Notes under the pieces: generated by a model
Databases searched by the model: none
Told to the model about the DNA's origin: nothing
What the model saw: the letters and a program-made list of their open reading frames with translations, nothing else
NCBI GenBank assembly: GCA_947500545.1
Contig: CANMSO010000005.1
Location: 1 to 64,000, forward strand
Origin: an uncultured Aquimarina sp.
GTDB taxonomy: Bacteria > Bacteroidota > Bacteroidia > Flavobacteriales > Flavobacteriaceae
Length of the DNA: 64,000 bases
Direction: 5' to 3'
Shown: positions 1 to 8,402 of the stretch, piece by piece
Layout of the letters: each line of letters opens with the position of its first letter
Position numbering within the stretch: position 1 is the first letter of the stretch
Program-made: the position numbers and the translations under genes

Positions 1-281
1 CCGGGCTTCGAGTGACCTCAGCCCTCAATGCGCATAACCACGTACTCAAACTCACTGACTCAAAAACTCACATACTCACAAACTCACAAACTCCGAAACC
101 ATATCATCCGGGCTTCGAGTGACCTCAGCCCTCAATGCGCATAACCACGTACTCAAACTCACTGACTCAAAAACTCACATACTCCAAACTCACAAACTCA
201 CCAACTCACAAACTCACCAACTCAAAAACTCACAAACTCCGAAACCACATCTTACGGGCTTTGAGTAACCGACCTCAGCCC
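1..281. repeat. Hairpin-bearing direct repeat with octamer array
   Basis: A unit of about 107 bases begins at 1 and again at 108, almost identical over its first 77 bases. A third, shorter and more diverged head lies near 254. Each head can form a hairpin with stem GGGCT/AGCCC (3-7 with 20-24, 110-114 with 127-131, 256-260 with 277-281) and an inner GAG/CTC stem; the third copy keeps the stems but has a longer loop. The unit tails consist of a degenerate octamer, ACTCACAA or ACTCACCA, expanded at about 181-245. The reading frames across it only translate the repeat, so I call no gene. The block may continue left of the window. Confidence 0.8.
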
Positions 282-425
282 TGGACTTGCATTACCACAG
301 ATCTGATACCACAGACTCGTTATACCTGTATAGCCTATCTTGACGTCTAACCGCGCGATATCCTGTATTGTATATTTGTTGCCTGCAAGCTATGACTTAG
401 CTAACAACAGACATAGCAATTCTAT

Positions 426-455
426 AAAAAAATCCCCGGCAATTGCTTGCCAGGG
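426..455 (-). terminator. Rho-independent terminator
   Basis: On the minus strand a stem CCCTGGCAA/TTGCCGGGG (446-454 with 434-442) is followed by a run of T (complement of 426-432). It lies about 90 bases past the stop of the minus-strand gene at 545-1003, which supports that gene being transcribed. Confidence 0.7.
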
Positions 456-544
456 AGCTCCCTATTACATACAGCCACGAATAGGGGCTGATTTTTATGT
501 TAGACATTACACCTCTGTGTTTCCCAAAACATATTGCAATTAAA

Positions 545-1003
545 TTATCGTCTTGGAACTTTAGGAAACAAGTGGTGACCGGATGGAGCTTTAAATGCTT
601 CAACCGGGCTTTCCCGTTTAGGTAAAGGCGGCTCAAAGTCCTTAAATTTACCCAAATATTTCGCCCAGGCACTGATTTCATTTTTTTTCTTTTCGGAATC
701 CAATTTCTTTTGTTTTGTAAAGGGGTCATTTGGATTTAGTGCCGTCAAAATAGCTGTCATTACCGGTGAATTCTTTGGAGTTTCAGGCTTAGGTTTCTCT
801 GAGATGTCATATGGAAGAGGGATCTTCTGACCTTTTGGAAGAGTAGGTTCGTATTCGCTGGAAAAAAAACTTTTAGTACTTAATTTACTTTTGAATTTAG
901 AAAATCTACGTGATATTCTTCTACTAAGATTTATGAAGGAAAGCGCAGATAACTGGCTTACCAAACTGTTTGACCTGTTTCTATTACGATTTTTTCTAGG
1001 CAT
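545..1003 (-). CDS. Hypothetical basic protein, 152 residues
   Basis: I do not recognise this protein. The frame stays open upstream to 1075, but the ATG at 1003 gives the more sensible start (MPRKNRNRNRSN). The first 45 residues are strongly basic and rich in Arg, Ser and Lys; the middle and end are rich in Pro and Lys, including the string PPLPKRESP. There is no signal peptide or clear membrane segment. A good minus-strand terminator follows at 426-455, arguing for a real transcript. It is the most downstream of several unrecognised minus-strand reading frames at the left edge of the window. A nucleic-acid-binding or disordered protein is possible but only a guess. Confidence 0.45.
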   Translation of the reverse strand: MPRKNRNRNRSNSLVSQLSALSFINLSRRISRRFSKFKSKLSTKSFFSSEYEPTLPKGQKIPLPYDISEKPKPETPKNSPVMTAILTALNPNDPFTKQKKLDSEKKKNEISAWAKYLGKFKDFEPPLPKRESPVEAFKAPSGHHLFPKVPRR

Positions 1004-1190
1004 AAGACACTTTTTTTTGATTAATACCACACTAATATAGATTGATGTATGGCATATATACCAGGTAGACTTCATAAATAGTCTGTTTTAGGTAATATCT
1101 GTAAATCAACACATTAACTAACATTTGTTTGTTCTATACCCTACTTGTTTTTTTAGCACCTAAGATTTTATCCTCACTTCTTTGTGAAAG

Positions 1191-1928
1191 CTATACCCCA
1201 TCTGCAAGGCCATGTTTGCTACCAAAATTACTTTTATTATTACCGCCCCCTTGCTGCTTCGATATACTTTGTTGAGCCCTGGCGGGTGTTTTAACAATAT
1301 ACTTATAACGAATAGCACCCAACATCTTATCTTTTTATTGTTCTCGCTCTGGATACCCCCTGTTTGTAATCCTGCGCAGCCCAAGATAGATTATGTTTTT
1401 TTATTGGGTTTGAAATGCTCTTGGCCAATCTACTAAGCTTTTGTTTTCTTATGGGTGATGCTGTTGCTGTTGCGTCTATAGGACGACCTACCCCGTTTTG
1501 AGGATCGCTCCTGGTAGTTTTGTCTTTTTTACTATTCTTAGTTTCAGGAATAGCTTATTAAAAAAGTTTAGTTTAGCTTCTCTAGATTGTTGTTGTTTTT
1601 TGATGCTTTTCTTCCCAATTTCCTTTATTTCACCACCTACTGTTAATTCTTGCTGTTGTATTTTCTCTAATTGCTCTCGTATCAAGGTTTCTCCTTGCAC
1701 AAACTCCTTAGAGATATGGTTATACAATTTTAGTTCGGTTTCTGTGACATTACCAAGTAAGCGAAGAAAATTTGATTCGTATTCTTTCTTAAGGTCTGCC
1801 AAGGTATCCAGAGCTCCTTTGTAACGTTGTAATTCTTGCTTGAGTTTCATATCTGTTTTCATTCGTTCTACTACATTATTATCGAGGTACTGTTTTGCGT
1901 CGGTTTTAACCTTTTTTACGCAAACCAC
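1191..1928 (-). pseudogene. Frame-broken coiled-coil gene, unknown product
   Basis: Three consecutive protein-like stretches lie on this strand. The first (GTG at 1928, stop at 1488) gives 146 residues, mostly charged helical coiled coil. At 1530-1524 the gene reads GTA AAA AAG, containing the heptamer A AAA AAG. A -1 shift there opens 65 more residues (including SDPQNGVGRPIDATATAS) ending at TAA 1329-1327. A +1 shift near 1332 returns to the first frame for a last stretch ending at TAG 1193-1191. Codons upstream of the GTG encode a hydrophobic helix back to a TAG near 1990, so the original start may be lost. Two compensating shifts suggest indels in A runs or decay; programmed -1 recoding is the alternative. 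The family is not recognised. Confidence 0.4.
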
Positions 1929-2013
1929 ATATATTGATAAAAGAAATACGAAGTAAGCTTTTTTACAGAAGGGGCAGATCTGATTTGCCTAATACGGGTA
2001 CATCTTGTTGTTT

Positions 2014-2458
2014 TTAACTTTTGGGTACATACTGTGATTTGTATGTTACACGAGCATGTATCTTTCTTGATTCTTTTTGATTGAGCAAATTTTCTATTGT
2101 TTTTATGGTACTATGATTGTATCCCGAGCCATGTTTTATGTGCTTTATGATCTTATCATTTGATATACCAATAGTTTTATATTCTGGTTTACTACTGTAC
2201 AAATGAACATCTTTTACCACATTTGTTGCAGCAAAAATGATCAACTGATTACCAGTATGTTATAACTGGAAGAAATAGGTAATACTTAGATTTTTCAGTA
2301 CTACTTTCTGGATAGAAATGGACCAAGCCGGCTTTTATAAGATGGGGTAGTGCACATCCCAGCCGGTAAGCCACGCTCCTTATTAAGAAATTTAAACTTT
2401 TGATATGTTGCAAAGCACTCTTGTACACGGCTTTTTGAAAAAAATTACACCGATGCAT
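2014..2458 (-). pseudogene. Possible broken gene, unknown product
   Basis: Two short minus-strand frames follow one another. One runs from 2458 to 2249 (69 residues), the next from a TTG at 2244 to 2014 (76 residues). They are in different frames and joined within about 20 bases, as expected of one gene with a frameshift. The second has a plausible protein texture (NDKIIKHIKHGSGYNHSTIK). After its stop the same frame continues with a protein-like run (DVPVLGKSDLPLL) to a second stop. No family is recognised, and chance open frames remain possible. Confidence 0.22.
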
Positions 2459-2500
2459 ACCATGTGCCCGGTCGAGAAGATAGCTGTATGTTATACCAAA

Positions 2501-2541
2501 GAAAAACTGCCGTGTCCTTGATTCTTGACAAGGCTGGCAGT
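2501..2541 (-). terminator. Terminator of the D-Ala-D-Ala ligase gene
   Basis: A minus-strand hairpin pairs ACTGCC (2541-2536) with GGCAGT (2511-2506), with an inner CCTTG/CAAGG pairing, followed by a T run (complement of 2501-2505). It lies just past the ligase stop at 2551. Confidence 0.75.
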
Positions 2542-2550
2542 CTTTCTTTT

Positions 2551-3645
2551 TTATTTTATATAACTCGTCTCTAGCTGTTGTTGTTTATCAAACCGTTCGA
2601 ATGCTAATTGAATTAGGGTGTCTATAAGTGTTGCGTAGGGTATCCCGCTGGCTTCCCAAAGTTGTGGATACATACTAATACTGGTAAATCCGGGTATGGT
2701 ATTGATTTCGTTAACCCAAATTTTATTATGAGTATCAAGAAAAACGTCTACTCTTGCCAGGCCATGGCCTTCTAGTACCTGAAATGTTTTTATGGCAAGT
2801 TGTTGTATCTGTTCGATTAATGTATCAGATAGTAAGGCAGGAATTTGTGTCGTAGCTGCTTTGGCATCGAAGTATTTGGCCTGGCAGGAATAAAACTCGT
2901 CATTTACTATAATTTCGCCGGGAATAGAAGCCTTAGGGTGGTTGTTACCTAATACAGCACACTCTATTTCTCTACCGTTTATATATTGCTCTATGATAAT
3001 TTTGGTATCGTATGTAAAAGCAATAGCTACACCTTCTTTATACTGAGATTCATTATCGATTTTGCTTACTCCCACCGATGATCCCATATTAGCTGGTTTT
3101 ATAAAAAAGGGTACCCCTAGTTTGTCCTTGATTTGGTTGTAGTCAGGAATCTCATCATAGTGCCTATATACTACGTATGGAGCTGTAGGCAAGTCGGCCT
3201 CTCGTAATAATCGTTTCATCACGTCTTTGTCCATACCTACGGCAGCACCTAAAACATCTACCCCAACAAAGGGAATGTTTGCTAATTTAAGTAACCCCTG
3301 TACTGTACCGTCCTCACCAAATGGACCGTGCAAAACCGGAAACACTACATCTACAATAAACTCCTGGTGAGTATCGGTAATATACATTACTTTGCCACTA
3401 CCCTGGGGTACCAAAGCTACCTTATCTGCAGTTTTGGTGTCTTTAGGTTCTAAACTATTTTTATGTAATACACTCTCATCATTATACACAGCCCATGTTC
3501 CTGCTGTATCAATACCTATAAGGACGGGATCATATTTTTTTTTGTTTATCGCGTGATACACATTTTTTGCTGATTGTAATGAAAACTCATGTTCTGCAGA
3601 TTTACCGCCAAATAGAATTCCTACTTTGATTTTTTGGTTGTTCAT
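2551..3645 (-). CDS. ddl: D-alanine--D-alanine ligase (DdlA type)
   Basis: Cytoplasmic ATP-grasp enzyme that joins two D-alanines with ATP to make the dipeptide end of the peptidoglycan precursor. The 364 residues match the longer DdlA form (E. coli DdlA is also 364). The N-terminal substrate loop reads GGKSAEHEFS (residues 13-22, Glu18 being the conserved glutamate), and the metal-binding end reads NEINTIPGF near 312-320. The omega-loop region keeps the AKYFD tyrosine pattern of D-Ala-D-Ala ligases, not the VanA/VanB pattern, so resistance-type D-Ala-D-Lac activity is unlikely. No other cell-wall gene lies nearby; it sits alone among accessory genes with its own terminator. It may be a second ligase, which this window cannot settle. 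Confidence 0.93.
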   Translation of the reverse strand: MNNQKIKVGILFGGKSAEHEFSLQSAKNVYHAINKKKYDPVLIGIDTAGTWAVYNDESVLHKNSLEPKDTKTADKVALVPQGSGKVMYITDTHQEFIVDVVFPVLHGPFGEDGTVQGLLKLANIPFVGVDVLGAAVGMDKDVMKRLLREADLPTAPYVVYRHYDEIPDYNQIKDKLGVPFFIKPANMGSSVGVSKIDNESQYKEGVAIAFTYDTKIIIEQYINGREIECAVLGNNHPKASIPGEIIVNDEFYSCQAKYFDAKAATTQIPALLSDTLIEQIQQLAIKTFQVLEGHGLARVDVFLDTHNKIWVNEINTIPGFTSISMYPQLWEASGIPYATLIDTLIQLAFERFDKQQQLETSYIK

Positions 3646-3815
3646 AGTATTTTATATAAGTTGTATATGCTTGTTGCTTTTTTGATTAGATTTAAAATCA
3701 TGCACGCTGTTATTTTACATCAACCTGCCATACAGATCTATCCTCTCTTCTATAATCCTATTAGTTTGATACATTATTTGGATGCCTATGCATAACCCCA
3801 TACTACCTATGCCCT

Positions 3816-4226
3816 CTATGCTCTCTCTGGCATTTTTTTAGAACCGTATACATCTCCCAATTCTTCAAGTTGTGGGAGCTTAATAATCACGTCTATCAAG
3901 TTAGCTACACTGGTAATGTTATTACCCTGCAAAAAGAGTCGTTTTAGCTTTAAAAGCTTTATGATAGGCCGGGGTGCCTTGTTAATTTTATTACCTGATA
4001 TATCCAGCGACTCAAGATTACTAAGTAGTTCGATCTCTTCAGGGATTTCTGTAATTTCATTATAGGTCAGGTCTAATGTGGTAAGCCCCGGTAATGCTTT
4101 ATGGATCTCTGTAAGTAATACGCTTAATTGTGCTGTGGTTAACCCTAAGCCCGATAAGCTTAGTGTATTTTGCTTATTTGTCTTTGCTTTTTTAATCAGT
4201 TTCCTGGCTTGTGCTATATCTCTCAT
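3816..4226 (-). CDS. Small leucine-rich-repeat protein
   Basis: A 136-residue protein with three to four leucine-rich repeats between about residues 43 and 125, with cores such as LTTLDLTYNEITEIP, LESLDISGNKI and LKRLFLQGNNI. The N-terminal 25 residues are basic and there is no signal peptide, so the protein is probably cytoplasmic or exported by a non-Sec route. LRR arcs bind other proteins; no enzymatic domain is present. It is transcribed away from the two ankyrin-repeat genes that follow. Together these form a cluster of repeat-type interaction proteins. The target is unknown. Confidence 0.7.
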   Translation of the reverse strand: MRDIAQARKLIKKAKTNKQNTLSLSGLGLTTAQLSVLLTEIHKALPGLTTLDLTYNEITEIPEEIELLSNLESLDISGNKINKAPRPIIKLLKLKRLFLQGNNITSVANLIDVIIKLPQLEELGDVYGSKKMPERA

Positions 4227-4532
4227 CGTATAATTTAATTTTTATGATCATGTATAGAATCTACCATCTGAATACGTCTCATTCGATCTACTCAAACGTT
4301 TTCAGGTAGTTTCATGTTATACATCTCAATAAACAATATGTACATCAAATGTGAAGAGCAGAAAGAAATAAGTGGTATACATTATTCAATAACCGGAGCA
4401 TAATGATAAGAATGTGTATACCTCTTGCCCCCTTGTTTTGAAATTTTGTCTCCCATATATTTCAAAGAATAAAAACATCCTATACACACCCAAACTGTGG
4501 AAATATTAACACATTTATGAATTTATACCACT
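4227..4532. other. Intergenic stretch between divergent LRR and ankyrin genes
   Basis: Very AT-rich DNA with no credible reading frame. No full TTG-spacer-TAnnTTTG promoter was found, although it must drive at least the LRR gene. The structured leader of the first ankyrin gene begins right after it. Confidence 0.5.
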
Positions 4533-4740
4533 TAAAGTAAACCACCTCGGTGAAAGCACACGAGGCAATCATTGAATACAAATTCTTAAGTTCGAGGCAA
4601 GCCTTGGGATATTATACCCTTTGGCGGTGCCCATAAATTTCAATTATGAACCAAACCTATACGACTATTCCTTTTCCTGAGGTTTCATAAACAGATCCAT
4701 GTTCCTTTGAAGGATTAAAAAGAATTTAAAAGATATAAAC
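4533..4740 (+). promoter_or_regulatory. Structured leader of ankyrin gene 1 (copy A)
   Basis: This 208-base segment ends at the ATG of the first ankyrin gene and recurs at exactly the same length before the second (8195-8402), with about nine in ten bases identical by eye and no gaps. It can form hairpins: CCTCG/CGAGG (4545-4549 with 4561-4565, inner GTG/CAC), CGAGGC/GCCTTG (4593-4598 with 4601-4606), and a small GGG..TA/TACCC stem ending near 4619. In copy B the second stem is a perfect CGAGGC-AA-GCCTCG; copy A has a G-U wobble, so pairing is kept at the RNA level. The motif CGAGGCA occurs twice, allowing alternative pairings. It may be an untranslated regulatory leader or a recombination site. 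Confidence 0.6.
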
Positions 4741-7700
4741 ATGGGCATTCTTAAAGATATTACTCGTTTTACGAATCGCATTAGAAAGAAAGCATACTAT
4801 TCTCTAAACGTAGCTAAAATTACTAAGCCTAATGCAAATGACGTTACACCACTAGAAAGAGCTATACAACAAGAAAATCTGGAGCTCGTGAGATTTTTTA
4901 TAGGTAAGGGAGCACTTCGTAGAACCGACAATGATGGAAATACTCCCTTGCATCGAGCAGTATTGAAGAATAAAACGAACATCGCAAAATTTCTGATAGC
5001 ACAAGGAGGAGCCCAAGTCAATGACCAAAACGAAGATAACAATACCCCATTGCACCTGCTATTGATAAACCCAACCATCTCTGAAGAGTTAAAAAGAGAA
5101 ATTACCCGTATGCTTTTGCAAAAAGGTGCCAAAGCGGATATTGCAAATAACCAAAAAGAGACTGCATTGCACTGGTCCAATGTATTAAGTGATGCAAAAA
5201 TGACTGAGGAGCTTATCTTACGACATCCTGCTAACATCAATGATCAAGATAAAAATAAATATACGGCTTTACATATTACCCTAGAGGATAAATATATTGA
5301 CAACAAAACTAAAATAGAAATCGTAAATACCTTACTAAAACATGGTGCAGATATCACTTTAAAAGACATAGATGGTGACACCCCCATGCATTTATTGCTT
5401 AGGGATGCCGATATCCCAGATAAACATAGACTTGAATTATTAAAAGCCGTTATGGAGCCAAAGCTTCAAGGAGGAACACCGGCTACTAACTTATTAGATA
5501 TCCAAAATGATGATAAGAATACTCTTTTAAACCTAGCTGTAGTTTACAATATGTTTGACATAGTGGGATATTTAATACGCAAAGGAGCTAATCCTAATAT
5601 AGCAAACGTGATTAATATTTCCCCCATACATATGGCAGCTATGAAGAACAGTCGAATGACAACATTATTGCTGCAAAAAGCATATAGTAGTAATCAAACC
5701 ATAGCTATTAATGCACAGGATTCTAGTTTACACACAGCATTACATTGGGTTATTGGTAAAAACGATTTAGATAAAGAATCCAAGAAGGTCATAGTGCAAA
5801 CACTCTTAGACTACGGAGCAGATCCTAATCTACAGGATAAAGATGGCAACACCCCATTGCACCTGCTATGGATGGACTCAAACATCTCTATAGAGTCAAA
5901 AAGAGAAATTACCCTTATGCTCTTACAAAATGGTGCCAAAGCGGATATTGCAAATAACCAAAAAGAGACTGTTTTAGGTTTTACTTTAAGAAATAATTAC
6001 CCTGAAATCGTTCTGTCCATTTTGAGAAAAGGAAATATTGACGTCAATTTAAAATTGGAAGTTGGAATTACTCCTTTGCAATGGGCTGTTTGGGAAAGTA
6101 AAGAAATGACTGAGCTAATGCTACAAAATGGAGCTAAAATAAATGGTCAAGACGTTCGTGAGAATACCCCTTTACACCATATTGTAGAAAATAACAAATT
6201 TGATGATCAGACCATAAAAGATATTGTTGAAACCCTTTTAACTCATGAAGCTGGGGTCAATAAAAAAAATGTAGATGGCAATACCCCGTTGCACCTGCTA
6301 TTGATGAACCCAAACATCTCTATAGAGTCAAAAAGAGAAATTACCCTTATGCTCTTACAAAATGGTGCCAAAGCGGATATTGCAAATAACCAAAAAGAGA
6401 CTGTTTTAGGTTTTACTTTAAGAAATAATTACCCTGAAATCGTTCTGTCCATTTTGGAGAAAGGAAATATTGATGTCAATTTAGAATTGGAATTGGGAAT
6501 TACTCCTTTACATTGGGCTGTTTCGGAAAGTAACAAAATGACTGAGCTAATGCTACAAAATAGTGCTAAAATAAATAGTCTAGACATTCGTGAGAATACC
6601 CCTTTACACCATATTGTAGAAAATGACAAATTTGATGATGAGCAGACCATAAAAGATATCGTCGAAACCCTTTTAACTCATAAAGCTGGGGTCAATAAAA
6701 AAAATGTAGATGGCAATACCCCGTTGCACCTGCTATTGACGAACAAACACATCTCTATAGAGTTAAAAAAAGAAATCGCCAAAGCCTTACTAAAACATGG
6801 TGCAGATATCACTTTAAAAAACATAGATGGTAATACCCCCCTACATCTATTACTTAGAAACAAAGATATCTCAGATGAACATAAACTTGAATTACTTAAA
6901 ACCATTACGGAACCAAAGTCCCAAGAAACAACATCAGCTACCAACTTATTAGATATCCAAAATGATGATGGTAATACTCTTTTACACACAGCTATATATC
7001 AAAAAAAGTTCGACATAATGAAATATTTATTAAGTGAAGGAGCTGATCCTAATATAAAAAATAAAGCTGGTTACAACCCCATACATCTAGCAGTTATTAC
7101 TGGTAGTCGATTCACAGAATTATTGCTGCAAGAAGCACCTAATAATCCAACCGTAGATATTAATGTGAAGGATTATAACTCAAACACAGCATTACATTGG
7201 GCTATTGGTAATAACGATTTAGATAAAGAATCTAAGAAGGTCATAGTGCAAACACTCTTAGACCACGGAGCAGATCCTAATCTAGAGAATCTAGATGGCC
7301 ATTCTGCCCTACACTTAGCCTTAATAGTTCCTGAAATTGACGAAGATGTAAAAATTGATTTAATACATATGCTTAAAGATTATGAAGCATATATAGATAT
7401 ACAAGACGCCCAACAAAATACTATTTTGCATAGGGTGATAGAATATACCAATGTTGACGAACAAGGAAAACTGAATATTATAAACTCGTTATTAGGAGCA
7501 GGTATTGATCTCTCTAAATTAAATAATAACAATGAAAGTTACCTGCATCTTGCCCTACAAGAAAAAAATCCACAAATAACAAAACTCCTTGTGGAGCATA
7601 ATATCCTAGACCATATTGCAGATATCAGCTTACCTACTGAACAGGGTAATAGCCTTTTACACCTATCTATGGAACAGGGCAATGATGAATTAACCAACCT

Positions 7701-8151
7701 TCTTTTGAAAAAGGGAATTCTTGATCAAGGGGATATTATCAACAAACAAGACGAAAATGGCAATACTCTGTTGCTTTTGGCACTAAAACATAAAAATTAT
7801 CGTCTGGCACATACGTTATTAGATAAAGGCGCTGATATAGATGTTCCAAACCGAATAGGAGAAACTCCAGTTGGTATTGTAAATCAAAGCGAACAATCAC
7901 AGGAGTTAGATAGTATTCGTAAAAGATTGTCTAGCATAAAAGAAGCAATACAATATAGGGAGGCCACACCTGTTATAAAAAAACTTTTAAACAAGGAAAA
8001 AGAGGAAAAGAAAAAGGAAGAACAAGAGAAAGAAATATCATCAGGTGTACCAAACCAGCCCAAAAGTGGTACAGAACAAGCTATACAACCTGGTCAAGGT
8101 ACAACTATAAGAACAGTTCGAGATAAAAGACCAAGTCTAAGACGATTTTAA
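4741..8151 (+). CDS. Large ankyrin-repeat protein 1
   Basis: A 1136-residue protein made almost wholly of about 27 ankyrin-type repeats. Typical repeat starts (DGNTPLHLLL, GNTLLHTAI) recur every 33-40 residues from about residue 38 to 1045, several with long inter-helix insertions. The first 35 residues (MGILKDITRFTNRIRKKAYY) are basic and nearly identical to the second ankyrin protein. The C-terminal 90 residues hold a Lys/Glu-rich charged stretch and a tail ending PGQGTTIRTVRDKRPSLRR, also shared in outline with the paralogue. No signal peptide, enzymatic domain or membrane segment is visible. Ankyrin stacks bind proteins, so an effector or scaffold role is possible but is inference. The middle contains a recent internal duplication. 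Confidence 0.88.
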   Translation: MGILKDITRFTNRIRKKAYYSLNVAKITKPNANDVTPLERAIQQENLELVRFFIGKGALRRTDNDGNTPLHRAVLKNKTNIAKFLIAQGGAQVNDQNEDNNTPLHLLLINPTISEELKREITRMLLQKGAKADIANNQKETALHWSNVLSDAKMTEELILRHPANINDQDKNKYTALHITLEDKYIDNKTKIEIVNTLLKHGADITLKDIDGDTPMHLLLRDADIPDKHRLELLKAVMEPKLQGGTPATNLLDIQNDDKNTLLNLAVVYNMFDIVGYLIRKGANPNIANVINISPIHMAAMKNSRMTTLLLQKAYSSNQTIAINAQDSSLHTALHWVIGKNDLDKESKKVIVQTLLDYGADPNLQDKDGNTPLHLLWMDSNISIESKREITLMLLQNGAKADIANNQKETVLGFTLRNNYPEIVLSILRKGNIDVNLKLEVGITPLQWAVWESKEMTELMLQNGAKINGQDVRENTPLHHIVENNKFDDQTIKDIVETLLTHEAGVNKKNVDGNTPLHLLLMNPNISIESKREITLMLLQNGAKADIANNQKETVLGFTLRNNYPEIVLSILEKGNIDVNLELELGITPLHWAVSESNKMTELMLQNSAKINSLDIRENTPLHHIVENDKFDDEQTIKDIVETLLTHKAGVNKKNVDGNTPLHLLLTNKHISIELKKEIAKALLKHGADITLKNIDGNTPLHLLLRNKDISDEHKLELLKTITEPKSQETTSATNLLDIQNDDGNTLLHTAIYQKKFDIMKYLLSEGADPNIKNKAGYNPIHLAVITGSRFTELLLQEAPNNPTVDINVKDYNSNTALHWAIGNNDLDKESKKVIVQTLLDHGADPNLENLDGHSALHLALIVPEIDEDVKIDLIHMLKDYEAYIDIQDAQQNTILHRVIEYTNVDEQGKLNIINSLLGAGIDLSKLNNNNESYLHLALQEKNPQITKLLVEHNILDHIADISLPTEQGNSLLHLSMEQGNDELTNLLLKKGILDQGDIINKQDENGNTLLLLALKHKNYRLAHTLLDKGADIDVPNRIGETPVGIVNQSEQSQELDSIRKRLSSIKEAIQYREATPVIKKLLNKEKEEKKKEEQEKEISSGVPNQPKSGTEQAIQPGQGTTIRTVRDKRPSLRRF
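5881..6747 (+). repeat. Internal tandem duplication of about 432 bases
   Basis: Bases from 5881 reappear from 6313, an offset of 432 bases or 144 codons (about four ankyrin repeats). The first roughly 170 bases of the two units are almost identical; the rest differ by scattered substitutions and one added codon near 6640. The same block (from CATCTCTATAGAGTC to GACTGTTTTAGGT) occurs a third time in the second ankyrin gene at about 8947-9041. This indicates recent duplication within the gene and exchange between the paralogues. Confidence 0.85.
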
Positions 8152-8194
8152 ACTGATAGGTAGCAGCTACTACTTTTTAATCAATAAGGATATG

Positions 8195-8402
8195 TAAAGT
8201 AAACCACCTCGGTGCAAGCACGCGAGGCATTCCTTGAATACAAATTCTTACGTTCGAGGCAAGCCTCGGGGTATTATACCCTTTGGCGGTGCCAATAAAT
8301 CTCAATTATGAACTAAACCTATACGTCTATTCCTTTTCTTGAGGTTTCATAGACAGATACATGTTGTTTTGAAGGATCAAAAGGAATTTTAAAGATACAA
8401 AT
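8195..8402 (+). promoter_or_regulatory. Structured leader of ankyrin gene 2 (copy B)
   Basis: Second copy of the 208-base leader, starting 43 bases after the stop of ankyrin gene 1 and ending at the ATG of gene 2. Its hairpins are tighter than in copy A: CCTCG-GTGC-AA-GCAC-G-CGAGG, a perfect CGAGGC-AA-GCCTCG, and GGGTA-TTA-TACCC. Because only 43 bases separate it from the previous gene, it may lie within a shared transcript and act between the two genes. Confidence 0.6.

Noticed and set aside
1..281. CRISPR array
   Set aside because: The repeats are adjacent octamers and 107-base units, without regular unique spacers or cas genes.
135..350. Open frame of 71 codons over the left repeat
   Set aside because: It only translates the octamer array (Thr/Lys/Ser/Asn/Leu strings) and has no protein character of its own.
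1160..1384. Third-frame open stretch of 74 codons
   Set aside because: It overlaps the better protein-like frames of the broken gene at 1191-1928 and has a poor composition.
1191..1928. IS transposase with programmed frameshift
   Set aside because: The A AAA AAG heptamer is typical of IS3-type elements, but neither part resembles a transposase, and no terminal inverted repeats were seen.
2551..3645. Vancomycin-resistance ligase (VanA-like)
   Set aside because: The omega-loop region keeps the AKYFD tyrosine pattern of D-Ala-D-Ala ligases, and no vanH or vanX neighbour is present.
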